DNA of 31,823 nucleotides from a virus, in the IMG/VR virus record IMGVR_UViG_3300020021_000035, positions 1-31,823 of that record; one strand, 5' to 3'. Shown here piece by piece: positions 5,523 through 12,891 of this stretch. The notes beneath the pieces are model-generated. The model made no database searches, was not told the origin of the DNA, and was given only the letters and a program-made list of their open reading frames with translations. The stretch's first letter is position 1; every line of letters begins with the position of its first letter. The translations under genes and the position numbers were made by a program.

Positions 5523-5906
5523 ATGGCAAATAAGTTTGAAACCTTCCTCGCGAAAGCTGGAAAAGTAGCACTTGAGGTAATCACATTCGGTGCCGTTGTG
5601 GCCAAGGATGCCGCTCCCTTCTTGGCTCCGTTCGCACCCGCACTGGCGACTCTCTTGGGTGGTTCCGCAACCATCATAATCGCCGCGGAATCGGCTGGGC
5701 AGGCCGCAGTAATGGGAGCGCCCGCGACTGACACGTCAGCCCAGAAGGCGGCGCTGGCGGTTACGGGAATTACCCCATTGGCTGAGCAGTTCGCCACGCA
5801 ACTCGGGCTACCGACGCCGACGCCGGATCAGATCCAGGGATTCAGCAATGACTTGGTATCAGCTCTCAATCGCTTCCAGACTCCCACGGCGACCCTGCCG
5901 GCATGA
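5523..5906 (+). CDS. hydrophobic Ala-rich phage protein (127 aa)
   Basis: A 127-aa protein: a lysine-containing N-terminal helix, a long Ala/Leu/Ile-rich region (about 18-62), then a more polar half with LPTPTPDQIQGF and a terminal helix. Likely membrane associated through the first half. No family name is assigned. TAGGAGATCCA supplies the ribosome binding site. It overlaps the next gene by 4 nt (ATGA), within the run of small membrane proteins. Confidence 0.6.
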   Translation: MANKFETFLAKAGKVALEVITFGAVVAKDAAPFLAPFAPALATLLGGSATIIIAAESAGQAAVMGAPATDTSAQKAALAVTGITPLAEQFATQLGLPTPTPDQIQGFSNDLVSALNRFQTPTATLPA

Positions 5907-6172
5907 TTACGATTCCCCTTTCTCCAGATCAGTACAAATCCGCCCTAGCGAAGCTTCTAGTCGCGCACTCGCCTGACGTGGACTCACTCAAACTCCCAAC
6001 TACCACAACTCCCGGCAGACTTGATAACTCTCAAGTCAGCTTTGAGTTTCAGTACAACGGATCGAATGCCCTTGATGTAACCATCCTGCAAAAGCACGGA
6101 CTCGCCCGATTCGCTTCAGACTCAACAATCCAGGCTCATCTGGTAGACCTCTTGAATAAATTGGGGTCGTAA
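5903..6172 (+). CDS. hypothetical protein (89 aa)
   Basis: A soluble-looking 89-aa protein with a mixed alpha/beta pattern: QVSFEFQYNG and ALDVTILQKHG as strands, then a terminal amphipathic helix. Coupled by ATGA to the previous gene and by TAATG to the next, so it is probably co-translated with the membrane-protein cluster. Function unknown. Confidence 0.6.
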   Translation: MITIPLSPDQYKSALAKLLVAHSPDVDSLKLPTTTTPGRLDNSQVSFEFQYNGSNALDVTILQKHGLARFASDSTIQAHLVDLLNKLGS

Positions 6173-6504
6173 TGACCTACCCGGGCCATGAATTCTTTGA
6201 ACAATTTAAATCTGACTTGGAGAACCGCTTTACCCTTCACAAAAGTGAGGTAGCGATTATTCAAGAGAAAAACCATTCAGAAAACAGGCTGAGGCTTCAG
6301 CTTCTGGACGCTCAAGCCGCGGACACCGGCAAGACCGTAACGGCCATATCCGTGAAGCTGAACACGCTCTATGGGGAGCAAGGCCAGCCAGGGGCAGTCG
6401 ATAAGCTATCGGTGAAGGTCGAAGCTCTCGGAAACAAGATCGTTTGGGCTTCTGGATTTGTGGCCGCGGTCGTTTTGTTAGTCGGCTGGTACTTACACAA
6501 ATAG
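6172..6504 (+). CDS. coiled-coil protein with C-terminal membrane anchor
   Basis: A 110-aa protein with a long charged coiled coil (about 8-85) and one C-terminal transmembrane segment (about 89-107, ASGFVAAVVLLVGWYLHK). The architecture recalls XhlA-type hemolysin/holin-associated proteins, which act at the membrane with a holin. Sequence relationship was not verified. Its position beside two other small membrane proteins supports a lysis or membrane role. Confidence 0.55.
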   Translation: MTYPGHEFFEQFKSDLENRFTLHKSEVAIIQEKNHSENRLRLQLLDAQAADTGKTVTAISVKLNTLYGEQGQPGAVDKLSVKVEALGNKIVWASGFVAAVVLLVGWYLHK

Positions 6505-6512
6505 GAGATCTT

Positions 6513-6668
6513 ATGCTTACGCAGATTTTGATCGTCTTCGCATTCGTTCTGTTCGTAATTGCCGCAGTTTGGAATCCGGCTCCTCCCTCGCCATGGTTTG
6601 GCCGCTTAGTAGCCGCCGGGTTGGCTTGCTGGGCTCTATCCAAGATCCTTCTGGGCCACGCGTTCTAG
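6513..6668 (+). CDS. small two-span membrane protein (51 aa)
   Basis: A 51-aa protein with two hydrophobic segments, MLTQILIVFAFVLFVIAAVW (1-20) and FGRLVAAGLACWALSKILL, a pattern I recognise from many uncharacterised phage membrane proteins. AGGAGATCTT precedes ATG 6513, nearly the same leader as the gene at 5523. An in-frame upstream ATG at 6444 would lie inside the previous gene. Confidence 0.6.
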   Translation: MLTQILIVFAFVLFVIAAVWNPAPPSPWFGRLVAAGLACWALSKILLGHAF

Positions 6669-6678
6669 GAGGCCTTAC

Positions 6679-7155
6679 TTGAGTCGAAAAAGATACCGCC
6701 CCACGGATCAAGAAATCAACCAGATTCTGGAGACCGAAGAAGAGATCCTTCGGGTAGAACGCAAGATCCTCCACAACCAAAATCCACGGCTTTCCGTAAT
6801 CAAAATCCAGTTCTCGAAAGGAACTCCCATGGCAACCGCAGGCCCAATTACTCTCACTTCTGTCGGCCAGACTGTCACCGCAAGCGTTCTCGGCTTCGAC
6901 CAGTTCGGCAATCTCTTTACCGGCACCATGCCCACGGCAACCTTGACCTCTGACGACACCGCAGGAGCTATTGCGACCTTCGACCCGGCAACGGGCCTGA
7001 CTACCGCAGTAGCCAACGGTGTGGCCAACATCACGGCTATCTTGACCACAGCAGAAGGTCTCAGCTTGATCGATACTGAGGCAGTTACTGTTGCCATCCC
7101 GGTCGTACCTCCTCCGACGCCTGTTCTGACAACGATCAAAGTAGCCTTCGCCTAA
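6679..7155 (+). CDS. Ig-like (BIG2-type) domain protein with a possible internal start
   Basis: From TTG 6679, which follows a strong AGGAGG, the product is 158 aa: a charged N-terminal helix (1-50), then a BIG2-like beta domain (about 52-142; pattern TSDD..GAIATFD...GLTTAVANGVANITA) and a Pro-rich linker. BIG2 folds on phages commonly decorate virions and bind surface sugars. AAAGGAACTCCC precedes an in-frame ATG at 6829, giving a 108-aa form with only the Ig-like part. Two products from one gene are therefore possible. Confidence 0.6.
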   Translation: MSRKRYRPTDQEINQILETEEEILRVERKILHNQNPRLSVIKIQFSKGTPMATAGPITLTSVGQTVTASVLGFDQFGNLFTGTMPTATLTSDDTAGAIATFDPATGLTTAVANGVANITAILTTAEGLSLIDTEAVTVAIPVVPPPTPVLTTIKVAFA

Positions 7156-7245
7156 ATGGACTTTATCCTCTGGCTCATCAAAGTCATAGCAGCCGGCCAA
7201 CGTGATGGGGGTGAAGGTAATCCCCCGTCGCCTCCAGGATCTTAG
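7156..7245 (+). CDS. very small protein (29 aa)
   Basis: ATG immediately follows the previous stop (TAAATG). The peptide has a hydrophobic N-terminal helix (MDFILWLIKVIAAG) and a Gly/Pro-rich tail. It may be a genuine membrane-active peptide translated by reinitiation, or noise. There is no independent ribosome binding site. Confidence 0.35.
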   Translation: MDFILWLIKVIAAGQRDGGEGNPPSPPGS

Positions 7246-7253
7246 GTGAATTC

Positions 7254-7442
7254 ATGAAGCTGACAACCAAAAGCCGCGATGCGCTCTCGACCAAGACCTT
7301 CGCTCTACCGGGAAGGCGTTACCCGATTCCGAACGCTTCTCATGCTCGCAATGCGCTCTCACGAGTTGCGCAGAACGGAACCGCTGCAGAGAAGGCGACC
7401 GTACGCAAGAAGGTTGCCTCGAAGTTTCCCGGTATCAAGTAA
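7254..7442 (+). CDS. small basic phage protein (62 aa)
   Basis: A 62-aa basic protein with the pattern FALPGRRYPIPNASHARNAL, then A-Q-N-G-T-A-A-E-K, then V-R-K-K-V-A-S-K-F-P. This belongs to a common but uncharacterised group of short phage proteins (K-R-x-Y-P-I...HARNAL). The position next to terminase genes is typical. TAGGTGAATTC precedes ATG 7254; the stop abuts the TerS start. Confidence 0.65.
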   Translation: MKLTTKSRDALSTKTFALPGRRYPIPNASHARNALSRVAQNGTAAEKATVRKKVASKFPGIK

Positions 7443-7874
7443 ATGGGTCGCACAACAGATTACACACCGGAACTCGCGAACCTCATATGCGAACGCATAG
7501 CTTCAGGCGAGAGTCTTAGAGAGATTTGCAAGCCCGAGGATTTCCCTGATAAGTCTACAGTTTTCAGATGGATAGCCTCGAACAATGAATTCCGCGACCA
7601 GTACGCGCGCGCGAAAGAGGCTCAGGCTGAAGCCTTTGCTGATGAATTGCTAGATATTGCGGACGACGGCACGAACGACTGGATGGCACGCAACGGCGAG
7701 GATAATGCAGGCTGGGTAGCAAACGGCGAGCATATTCAACGCTCCAAGTTACGAGTCGATACACGCAAATGGGTTATGTCTAAGCTTCTAGCAAGGAAGT
7801 ACGGCGATAAGCTCGACCTCAACCATGGCGGAGGATTGGAGATTTCGGTAAAGCGAGTAGTAACCGACCTTTGA
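7443..7874 (+). CDS. terminase small subunit
   Basis: A 143-aa protein. The N-terminal half is a helix-turn-helix of the phage terminase small subunit type (SGESLREICKPEDF, then KSTVFRWIASNNEFRDQY, about 20-55), followed by a helical segment A-K-E-A-Q-A-E-A-F-A-D-E-L and a C-terminal region ending near the arginine/lysine stretch RKYGDKL. TerS oligomers recognise packaging DNA and regulate the large subunit. Directly upstream of TerL across a 73-nt gap framed by an inverted repeat. Confidence 0.82.
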   Translation: MGRTTDYTPELANLICERIASGESLREICKPEDFPDKSTVFRWIASNNEFRDQYARAKEAQAEAFADELLDIADDGTNDWMARNGEDNAGWVANGEHIQRSKLRVDTRKWVMSKLLARKYGDKLDLNHGGGLEISVKRVVTDL

Positions 7875-7947
7875 GGTAGAACCAATTGACGAGTTTTCGC
7901 GGGCTGGAACTGAATAAAACAGCAAAGACTCAGAAATTGGTTAGACC
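7875..7947 (+). promoter_or_regulatory. inverted repeat framing the TerS-TerL gap
   Basis: GGTAGAACCAATT (7875-7887) pairs with AATTGGTTAGACC (7935-7947) at 11 of 13 positions. The arms begin on the first base after the TerS stop and end on the last base before the putative TTG start of TerL. The 47-nt interior shows no ribosome binding site. It could be a packaging-site element, or an RNA stem that brings the TerS stop next to the TerL start. Confidence 0.4.
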
Positions 7948-9438
7948 TTGACCTTTGAAGATGTCCGCTTCTCATCGCTCATGGACCCAACCGAGCGCCA
8001 GAGGCAAGCATTCAAGGCTTCGGACTCGCACAGGTTCACGCTATACGGTGGGGCTGGTGGTGGCGGCAAAAGCTACTTCCTGCGCTGGTGGTGCCTCAGG
8101 CAATTACTGAAACTGTACGGCGAAACAGGCATAGAGGGTATCCGTGTCGGTCTGTTCTCGATGGACTACCCGACTTTGACAGACCGGCAGATCAGCAGGA
8201 TCAACCGAGAGTTTCCCGAGTGGCTTGGGGCACTCAGAAAGACGCAGGCCGATGGATACAATTTTCAGGTTAATGCAGAATTCGGTGGGGGCACAATTGC
8301 CCTACGCAACTTGGATGATCCTAGTAAGTACAGGTCTGCTGAGTTTGCTGCTATCGCGGTGGAAGAGCTTACAGAAAACACTAAGGAGACGTTTGACGAC
8401 CTTCGGTTTCGCTTGCGTTGGCCTGGGGTGGCCAGGCCTTGTTTTGTCGGCGCCACCAATCCGGGCGGTGTGGGACATCACTGGGTCAAAGACTTCTGGA
8501 TTGATGGTAAGTTCCCGAAAGAGCTAATTCCATTCAAGAACGAGTTTGCCTATGTGCCTGCGAAGGTTTTGGATAATCCTCACATCACGACTGACTACTA
8601 CCAAGACCTCTTATCCCTCCCTGACGCTAAGCGACGAGCTCTGGCGGAAGGAGATTGGTCTATTCCAGAGGGCCAATACTTCACGAACTTTGAGCGTGAT
8701 CAGCGCAAGATTCATCCGTCGATTCTCGGGCAAGTAATCAAGCCCTGGTGGCCGCGCTGGATTTCGATGGACTGGGGATTCAAGCATCACAGTTCAATCC
8801 ACTGGCACACGACCGGCGATGTCCTACCTGAAGAGGCCAAGTTATTCGGCAAGGTCATCGATGTGCCGCAGAAGTTTGTGTTTACCTATCGCGAGAAGGT
8901 TATCAGCCTCGCACAAGAGGGATCGGATGAAGAAGACCTCGCCCGGGATATATGCAACAGCACTGGTACCGAAAAGGTATCAAGATTCTTCCTTAGCCCA
9001 GATGCTTTCGGGAAGAAAACCAGCGCGCATCCAACGTCCGAGGTCATTGGAAATGTCCTTCGATCACGAGCCCTTCCGTTTCCTGAACCGGCAGACAACC
9101 AGAGGGTAGTCGGCTGGCGCTTTATGTACCAACTCATCCAAAACGACACATGGATGATTTCGGAAGCTTGTCCTGAAGCCCTGAACGCCGTCCCGGCCGC
9201 GCAGTACGACAAAGACGGCACGAACATAGAGGACATCTGCAAGACAGACCATCTCTACGATGACGTAATCGATGAACTCAGATACGGCTTGCAGTCGATG
9301 CTGAACAACAAGAACAAGCCCTTCGAAACGAAGCTGGCTGAAGCAGTAGCAGCCCAGCCGAACAACACAGCAAAGATGATGATGCACATGAAGATGCTTT
9401 CAGAGAGAAAGGGCAAGACCCGCTATTCGGGAAGGTGA
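7948..9438 (+). CDS. terminase large subunit
   Basis: A 496-aa packaging motor with both expected domains. ATPase: Walker A GGAGGGGKS (34-42), Walker B FAAIAVEEL (133-141, catalytic Glu 139/140), coupling motif GATNPGG (168-174). RNase H-like nuclease: D275 in WISMDWGF, D352 in FLSPDAF, and acidic residues in DHLYDDVIDEL (434-444). It translocates DNA into the procapsid and cuts the concatemer. The start is unclear: TTG 7948 is the first possible codon after an in-frame TAG (7942) but has no Shine-Dalgarno sequence; ATG 7981 also lacks one. Confidence 0.93.
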   Translation: MTFEDVRFSSLMDPTERQRQAFKASDSHRFTLYGGAGGGGKSYFLRWWCLRQLLKLYGETGIEGIRVGLFSMDYPTLTDRQISRINREFPEWLGALRKTQADGYNFQVNAEFGGGTIALRNLDDPSKYRSAEFAAIAVEELTENTKETFDDLRFRLRWPGVARPCFVGATNPGGVGHHWVKDFWIDGKFPKELIPFKNEFAYVPAKVLDNPHITTDYYQDLLSLPDAKRRALAEGDWSIPEGQYFTNFERDQRKIHPSILGQVIKPWWPRWISMDWGFKHHSSIHWHTTGDVLPEEAKLFGKVIDVPQKFVFTYREKVISLAQEGSDEEDLARDICNSTGTEKVSRFFLSPDAFGKKTSAHPTSEVIGNVLRSRALPFPEPADNQRVVGWRFMYQLIQNDTWMISEACPEALNAVPAAQYDKDGTNIEDICKTDHLYDDVIDELRYGLQSMLNNKNKPFETKLAEAVAAQPNNTAKMMMHMKMLSERKGKTRYSGR

Positions 9439-9441
9439 GCG

Positions 9442-9612
9442 ATGCAATTTGATTACGAGTTCGGCGAGATGGCTGCATGGTCGGCACTTCTCAGAGATGC
9501 GTTGATGCCGAAGTTTGTCCTCGAGTGCTCACGTGGTCACATGTTGGAATCTCCGATTGCACTGTCTCAAGTGGAAACCGACAAGCGATGCATGAAATGC
9601 TGGGGCAACTGA
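9442..9612 (+). CDS. small zinc-ribbon-like protein (56 aa)
   Basis: A 56-aa protein with C29-S-R-G-H and a C-terminal C50-M-K-C53, a probable zinc ribbon (C-x20-C-x2-C plus His). GAAGGTGAGCG precedes ATG 9442, overlapping the end of the terminase gene region. Lies between TerL and portal with another zinc-ribbon gene. Function unknown. Confidence 0.55.
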   Translation: MQFDYEFGEMAAWSALLRDALMPKFVLECSRGHMLESPIALSQVETDKRCMKCWGN

Positions 9613-9637
9613 TGGCGATGATCGGGGAAGGTAATCT

Positions 9638-9937
9638 ATGCAATTGATAATCAGGGAATGCCCATTTTGCAAGAGCGAGAGTGCCGAGGTTTCATTCGAT
9701 GCCGACTCGCCCCGGTGCTTTATGGACTGTCCAGACTGTGGAGCGCGTGCTGAGGCTATGGCTGGAGATGTGATTGCGGCCTTGTTCGGAAAGTCTAAGG
9801 ATGACGTTACGCAACCTGCGACGCCTGTTGTGGCGGATAAACCTAAGGGGACTAAAGAGAAGCCGAAGGCTGTACCCCAGAGACAGCGATTGACGAGGTG
9901 GAGCGAGGACGCGCCAGCCATTGAGAAGGTGGAGTAG
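9638..9937 (+). CDS. zinc-ribbon protein, Lar-like N-terminus
   Basis: A 99-aa protein. Residues 8-36 form a zinc ribbon CPFCKSES...CPDCGARAEA with the spacing seen in phage Lar-type (restriction-alleviation) proteins; the rest is a charged Lys/Pro linker ending in RWSEDAP. The Lar resemblance is limited to the Cys pattern, and the usual tryptophan/Asn-Arg end is missing, so anti-restriction function is only a possibility. GGGGAAGG provides the ribosome binding site. Directly followed by portal. Confidence 0.55.
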   Translation: MQLIIRECPFCKSESAEVSFDADSPRCFMDCPDCGARAEAMAGDVIAALFGKSKDDVTQPATPVVADKPKGTKEKPKAVPQRQRLTRWSEDAPAIEKVE

Positions 9938-12226
9938 TTGAGTATTTCGCCAGCCCTACCTGATATCCAGCAACCACCTCCCGAGGCCGAAGAGACGCAG
10001 CAGCTCTCCGACGCAGGCCGTGCAGCCCTTGAATCTCTAGTCAAAGGCGTACTCAAAGAGGAGCAATCCCCGCGCCGCGCTGAAGTTAGAAAGTCAGGGC
10101 AACAGAGAAACTTCCGTAACGGCAATCAATACCTCTGGTGGGATACCGGATCGAACACGTACATGTCTCCAGAGGCGAGCGGCCAAGAGCTTCCTCGCTT
10201 CATGGATGTCTACAACATCTACACCCCACACTGGAGATCGTTCGTCTCGATCCTCAGCCAGAACCCTCCGGGCATTAACTTCGTCCCCGATGACTTACAA
10301 AGGTCGGTAGACGTCACCGCAGCGGCTTATGCGGAGAAGATGCGGCACCGAGTAGACCGTTTAGTCCACATGAAGGACCGGCAGGCCGAAGTCTCGGGGT
10401 ATTTCTGCACCGACGGCAGGACAATTACCCGGACGTTCATTGACGAGAACGGCGAACTTCAGACTACAGTTCACGGCGTTTTAGAGTCGAAAGTCCCAAT
10501 CTTTGTCCGCAGCAAGGGCAAGAACAACATGCAGCGCTGGGGCTACGCAGTACTTTCGGAAGAGTGCGACATCTACGAACTAAAAGACGAATTCCCCGAC
10601 TTTGCTGATGATATTTCGAGCGAGTCCGACACAAGCGAGTCGTCCTATGAGCGCTTCGCCAGACTTGGGATTTTGGCCAACCGCAAAGGCGCTGCCGGCC
10701 AATCGGACGCGATGAAGAATCTGGCAACTCGACACGAAGCATGGTTGAGGCCAAGTCGGTATCGTAAAGCTCCGGACGAAGCAAGGGCTGAACTGAAAAG
10801 CCTTTACCCTGACGGCGTGCATGTCACGATGATCAGCGGCAAAGCTGTTAAATGTATTCCTCAGAAGATGGAAGAGGAACTGCGGTGTGGTTTCCCCGCG
10901 CCAGGAAACGGACAGTCCAGACCTTCGCTTTTGCATGATCTAGTCCCGATCCAGCAGGCTTTCAACGACTACATGAACATGCTGCGGGAGCACATCGACT
11001 TCAGCATCCCGGCGACTTGGGTGACGGATACGGTCGATTCCGAGTCGCTAGCTGAGCAAAGATCGGCACCAGGAGTCATTCACCAGATCACCGTACCCAA
11101 CGGGGCATCAATTACCGACTTGGTGATGCAGGAGCAGGTCGCTCAATTACCTCCTGAACTCGTGGCCAATCTCGACAGGCTCTTGCAGTTGGCACAGTTC
11201 ACGACCGGAGACCTACCAAGTCTTTACGGTGACGGCACTCCAGACCAGGAGACAGCATCAGGCCAGAAGATGCTCTCGGATCAAGCTAAAGGCCAGCTTT
11301 CCCCAGCGTGGGGTGGCATGCAATGGCTGTTTGCAGGGACGTACGAGCTTACCGTAACCGAAGCGGCGAAGATGGTTCAGGACAAGCCCCTGATCGCAGT
11401 ACAGGGCAATGCAGGCAGTCAGCAGTTCAATCCTGCGGCAATTCTTGATGGGACGTGGGGCTGCTACCCAAACACGGACTCAAGCTTCCCTGAGACGATG
11501 GCCGATCAACGGGCAAGTCTGCAGTCGGTTCTGACTCAATTGGGCGAAGGCGAGCAGGGGCAGGCAATCGTGTTTCACCCTGACAATCTGAAGCTGATCA
11601 AGCAGTATTCAGGACTCGAGAACTTAGTCATTCCCGGAGCCGAGGCGCGAGACAAGCAACTGCGTGAGATCGAGCAGATGCTGAAAGAACCTCCGGTACC
11701 CGATCAGACGCAAATTCCTCAGTGGCAGCAGGCAGCACAGCAGGCGATACAGACGCAACAGCCTGAACCGCCCATGCCTCTAACATCTTCCGTTCCCATC
11801 GCCAAGTACGACTACAACCAGGCCGAACTAGACAAGTGCATCGAATGGCTGTCGAGCAACCAGTGTTTTGAGGAGATCCAAAAGGGCAATCAGCAGGGCG
11901 TCGATAACGTGACGCTGCATGCTGACGCTCACGCGGCGGCAATTGCCAAGGCAGCGCCGCCGCCGCAGTTCAAGCCGCCCAACGTCACACTGACTGCACA
12001 AATCACCGATCCGATTGCTATCGCGGCTTTACTTGGTGAAGCAGGAGCGCAAACGACTCCAGAGAATATCGAAGCCTCGAACGTACCCGAGGAGCAGAAC
12101 CAAGCGGCTGACACGTCACTGAAGGCAGCAGGGGCTCAGCATAAGGCCGTGCTTGCTGCCAAAGAAGCCGTGACGCCGATTCAAAGACCTACCCCGCCCG
12201 ATCAAGCTGGAATCAAGGAGAAGTAA
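9938..12226 (+). CDS. portal protein
   Basis: A 762-aa protein positioned between terminase and scaffold. It has a polar N-terminus, then portal-like features: RNGNQYLWWD near residue 61-70, PRFMDVYNIYTPHWRSFVS around 85-103, QNPPGINFVPDD, a central HDLVPIQQAFNDYMNMLREH helix around 335-355, and a Q-rich C-terminal region. Length suits podovirus portals. It forms the dodecameric ring through which DNA is packaged and ejected. Starts at TTG 9938 with GGTGGAG just upstream; the first ATG is far downstream. Confidence 0.87.
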   Translation: MSISPALPDIQQPPPEAEETQQLSDAGRAALESLVKGVLKEEQSPRRAEVRKSGQQRNFRNGNQYLWWDTGSNTYMSPEASGQELPRFMDVYNIYTPHWRSFVSILSQNPPGINFVPDDLQRSVDVTAAAYAEKMRHRVDRLVHMKDRQAEVSGYFCTDGRTITRTFIDENGELQTTVHGVLESKVPIFVRSKGKNNMQRWGYAVLSEECDIYELKDEFPDFADDISSESDTSESSYERFARLGILANRKGAAGQSDAMKNLATRHEAWLRPSRYRKAPDEARAELKSLYPDGVHVTMISGKAVKCIPQKMEEELRCGFPAPGNGQSRPSLLHDLVPIQQAFNDYMNMLREHIDFSIPATWVTDTVDSESLAEQRSAPGVIHQITVPNGASITDLVMQEQVAQLPPELVANLDRLLQLAQFTTGDLPSLYGDGTPDQETASGQKMLSDQAKGQLSPAWGGMQWLFAGTYELTVTEAAKMVQDKPLIAVQGNAGSQQFNPAAILDGTWGCYPNTDSSFPETMADQRASLQSVLTQLGEGEQGQAIVFHPDNLKLIKQYSGLENLVIPGAEARDKQLREIEQMLKEPPVPDQTQIPQWQQAAQQAIQTQQPEPPMPLTSSVPIAKYDYNQAELDKCIEWLSSNQCFEEIQKGNQQGVDNVTLHADAHAAAIAKAAPPPQFKPPNVTLTAQITDPIAIAALLGEAGAQTTPENIEASNVPEEQNQAADTSLKAAGAQHKAVLAAKEAVTPIQRPTPPDQAGIKEK

Positions 12227-12239
12227 TAGGATCGAACTC

Positions 12240-12413
12240 ATGATCGACGTGAAAGCAATTGCTCGTGAACTCGTATTAAAGCTCGAAAGCGAAAGGGACG
12301 AACGTGGAATTTACATTAGTCCCGACGAGGATGAATTGAAATGCGGATTCGACGGCGAACTGGACATGGTGGAGTTGGTGCAGTTCGTTGTTGACAGGAT
12401 CAAGGAGAAATAG
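12240..12413 (+). CDS. small acidic protein (57 aa)
   Basis: A 57-aa acidic helical protein (MIDVKAIARELVLKLE, then ELDMVELVQFVVDRIKEK). It sits between portal and scaffold genes. GGAGAAG lies 12 nt upstream, somewhat far. Its last base is the first base of the next gene's GTG. No family identified. Confidence 0.5.
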   Translation: MIDVKAIARELVLKLESERDERGIYISPDEDELKCGFDGELDMVELVQFVVDRIKEK

Positions 12414-12559
12414 TGGCCAAAGTTCGCATCATCATCGACGTACCCGACACTTGGACCGAAGACGAGTGCGATGCCTTCGCCATTTCAGCCAAGAAGGATG
12501 CACAAGTTTTCGCAGCGAAAGTTGAAGAGAATCGAAAGAAATTCAGGAGTGTTAACTGA
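12413..12559 (+). CDS. small protein (48 aa)
   Basis: A GTG-initiated 48-aa protein: strand MAKVRIIIDVPDTWTEDE, then a basic helix to the end. AAGGAGAAATA precedes the GTG at ideal spacing, and the stop overlaps the next ATG (TGATG). Function unknown; probably co-translated with neighbours. Confidence 0.5.
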   Translation: MAKVRIIIDVPDTWTEDECDAFAISAKKDAQVFAAKVEENRKKFRSVN

Positions 12560-12891
12560 TGGCGCAACTGAGAATGAAGGATGTCGAGCGAATTGTCAGG
12601 ACATCGCCATACAAGTTCTACGAAGTGGGTGGCAAGAAAGTGTTTCCGTTCATAGCTACAACTGGCATCATCACCGCAGAAGTGGCGATCATTTTGTATC
12701 ATCCCGAGAACCCTTGCGACGATGGAATGCAGGAAGGTGGGCCATTCGCGGAGGGTCTTCAGGTGTGGCAGAAGGCGATAACCTTCACGATCAAAGTGTC
12801 GGTATTGGTCGAGGCTTCCGAGGAAAAACTAGAGGAAGCGCTTCGCCTTGGCAATGAAGAGATTGAAAACTGGCTGAAAGGAACCAAATAA
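12559..12891 (+). CDS. hypothetical protein (110 aa)
   Basis: A 110-aa protein with a beta-rich middle (KVFPFIATTGIITAEVAIIL and KAITFTIKVSVLVEA) and a C-terminal amphipathic helix. No motif tied to a known function. CAGGAG precedes the start. It overlaps the scaffold gene by one base (AATGG). Possibly a minor head protein, by position only. Confidence 0.6.
   Translation: MAQLRMKDVERIVRTSPYKFYEVGGKKVFPFIATTGIITAEVAIILYHPENPCDDGMQEGGPFAEGLQVWQKAITFTIKVSVLVEASEEKLEEALRLGNEEIENWLKGTK

Noticed and set aside
9638-9937. Firm call as a Lar restriction-alleviation protein
   Set aside because: Only the CPFC...CPDCGA zinc-ribbon pattern agrees. The rest of the protein is unlike typical Lar, so only a resemblance is noted.
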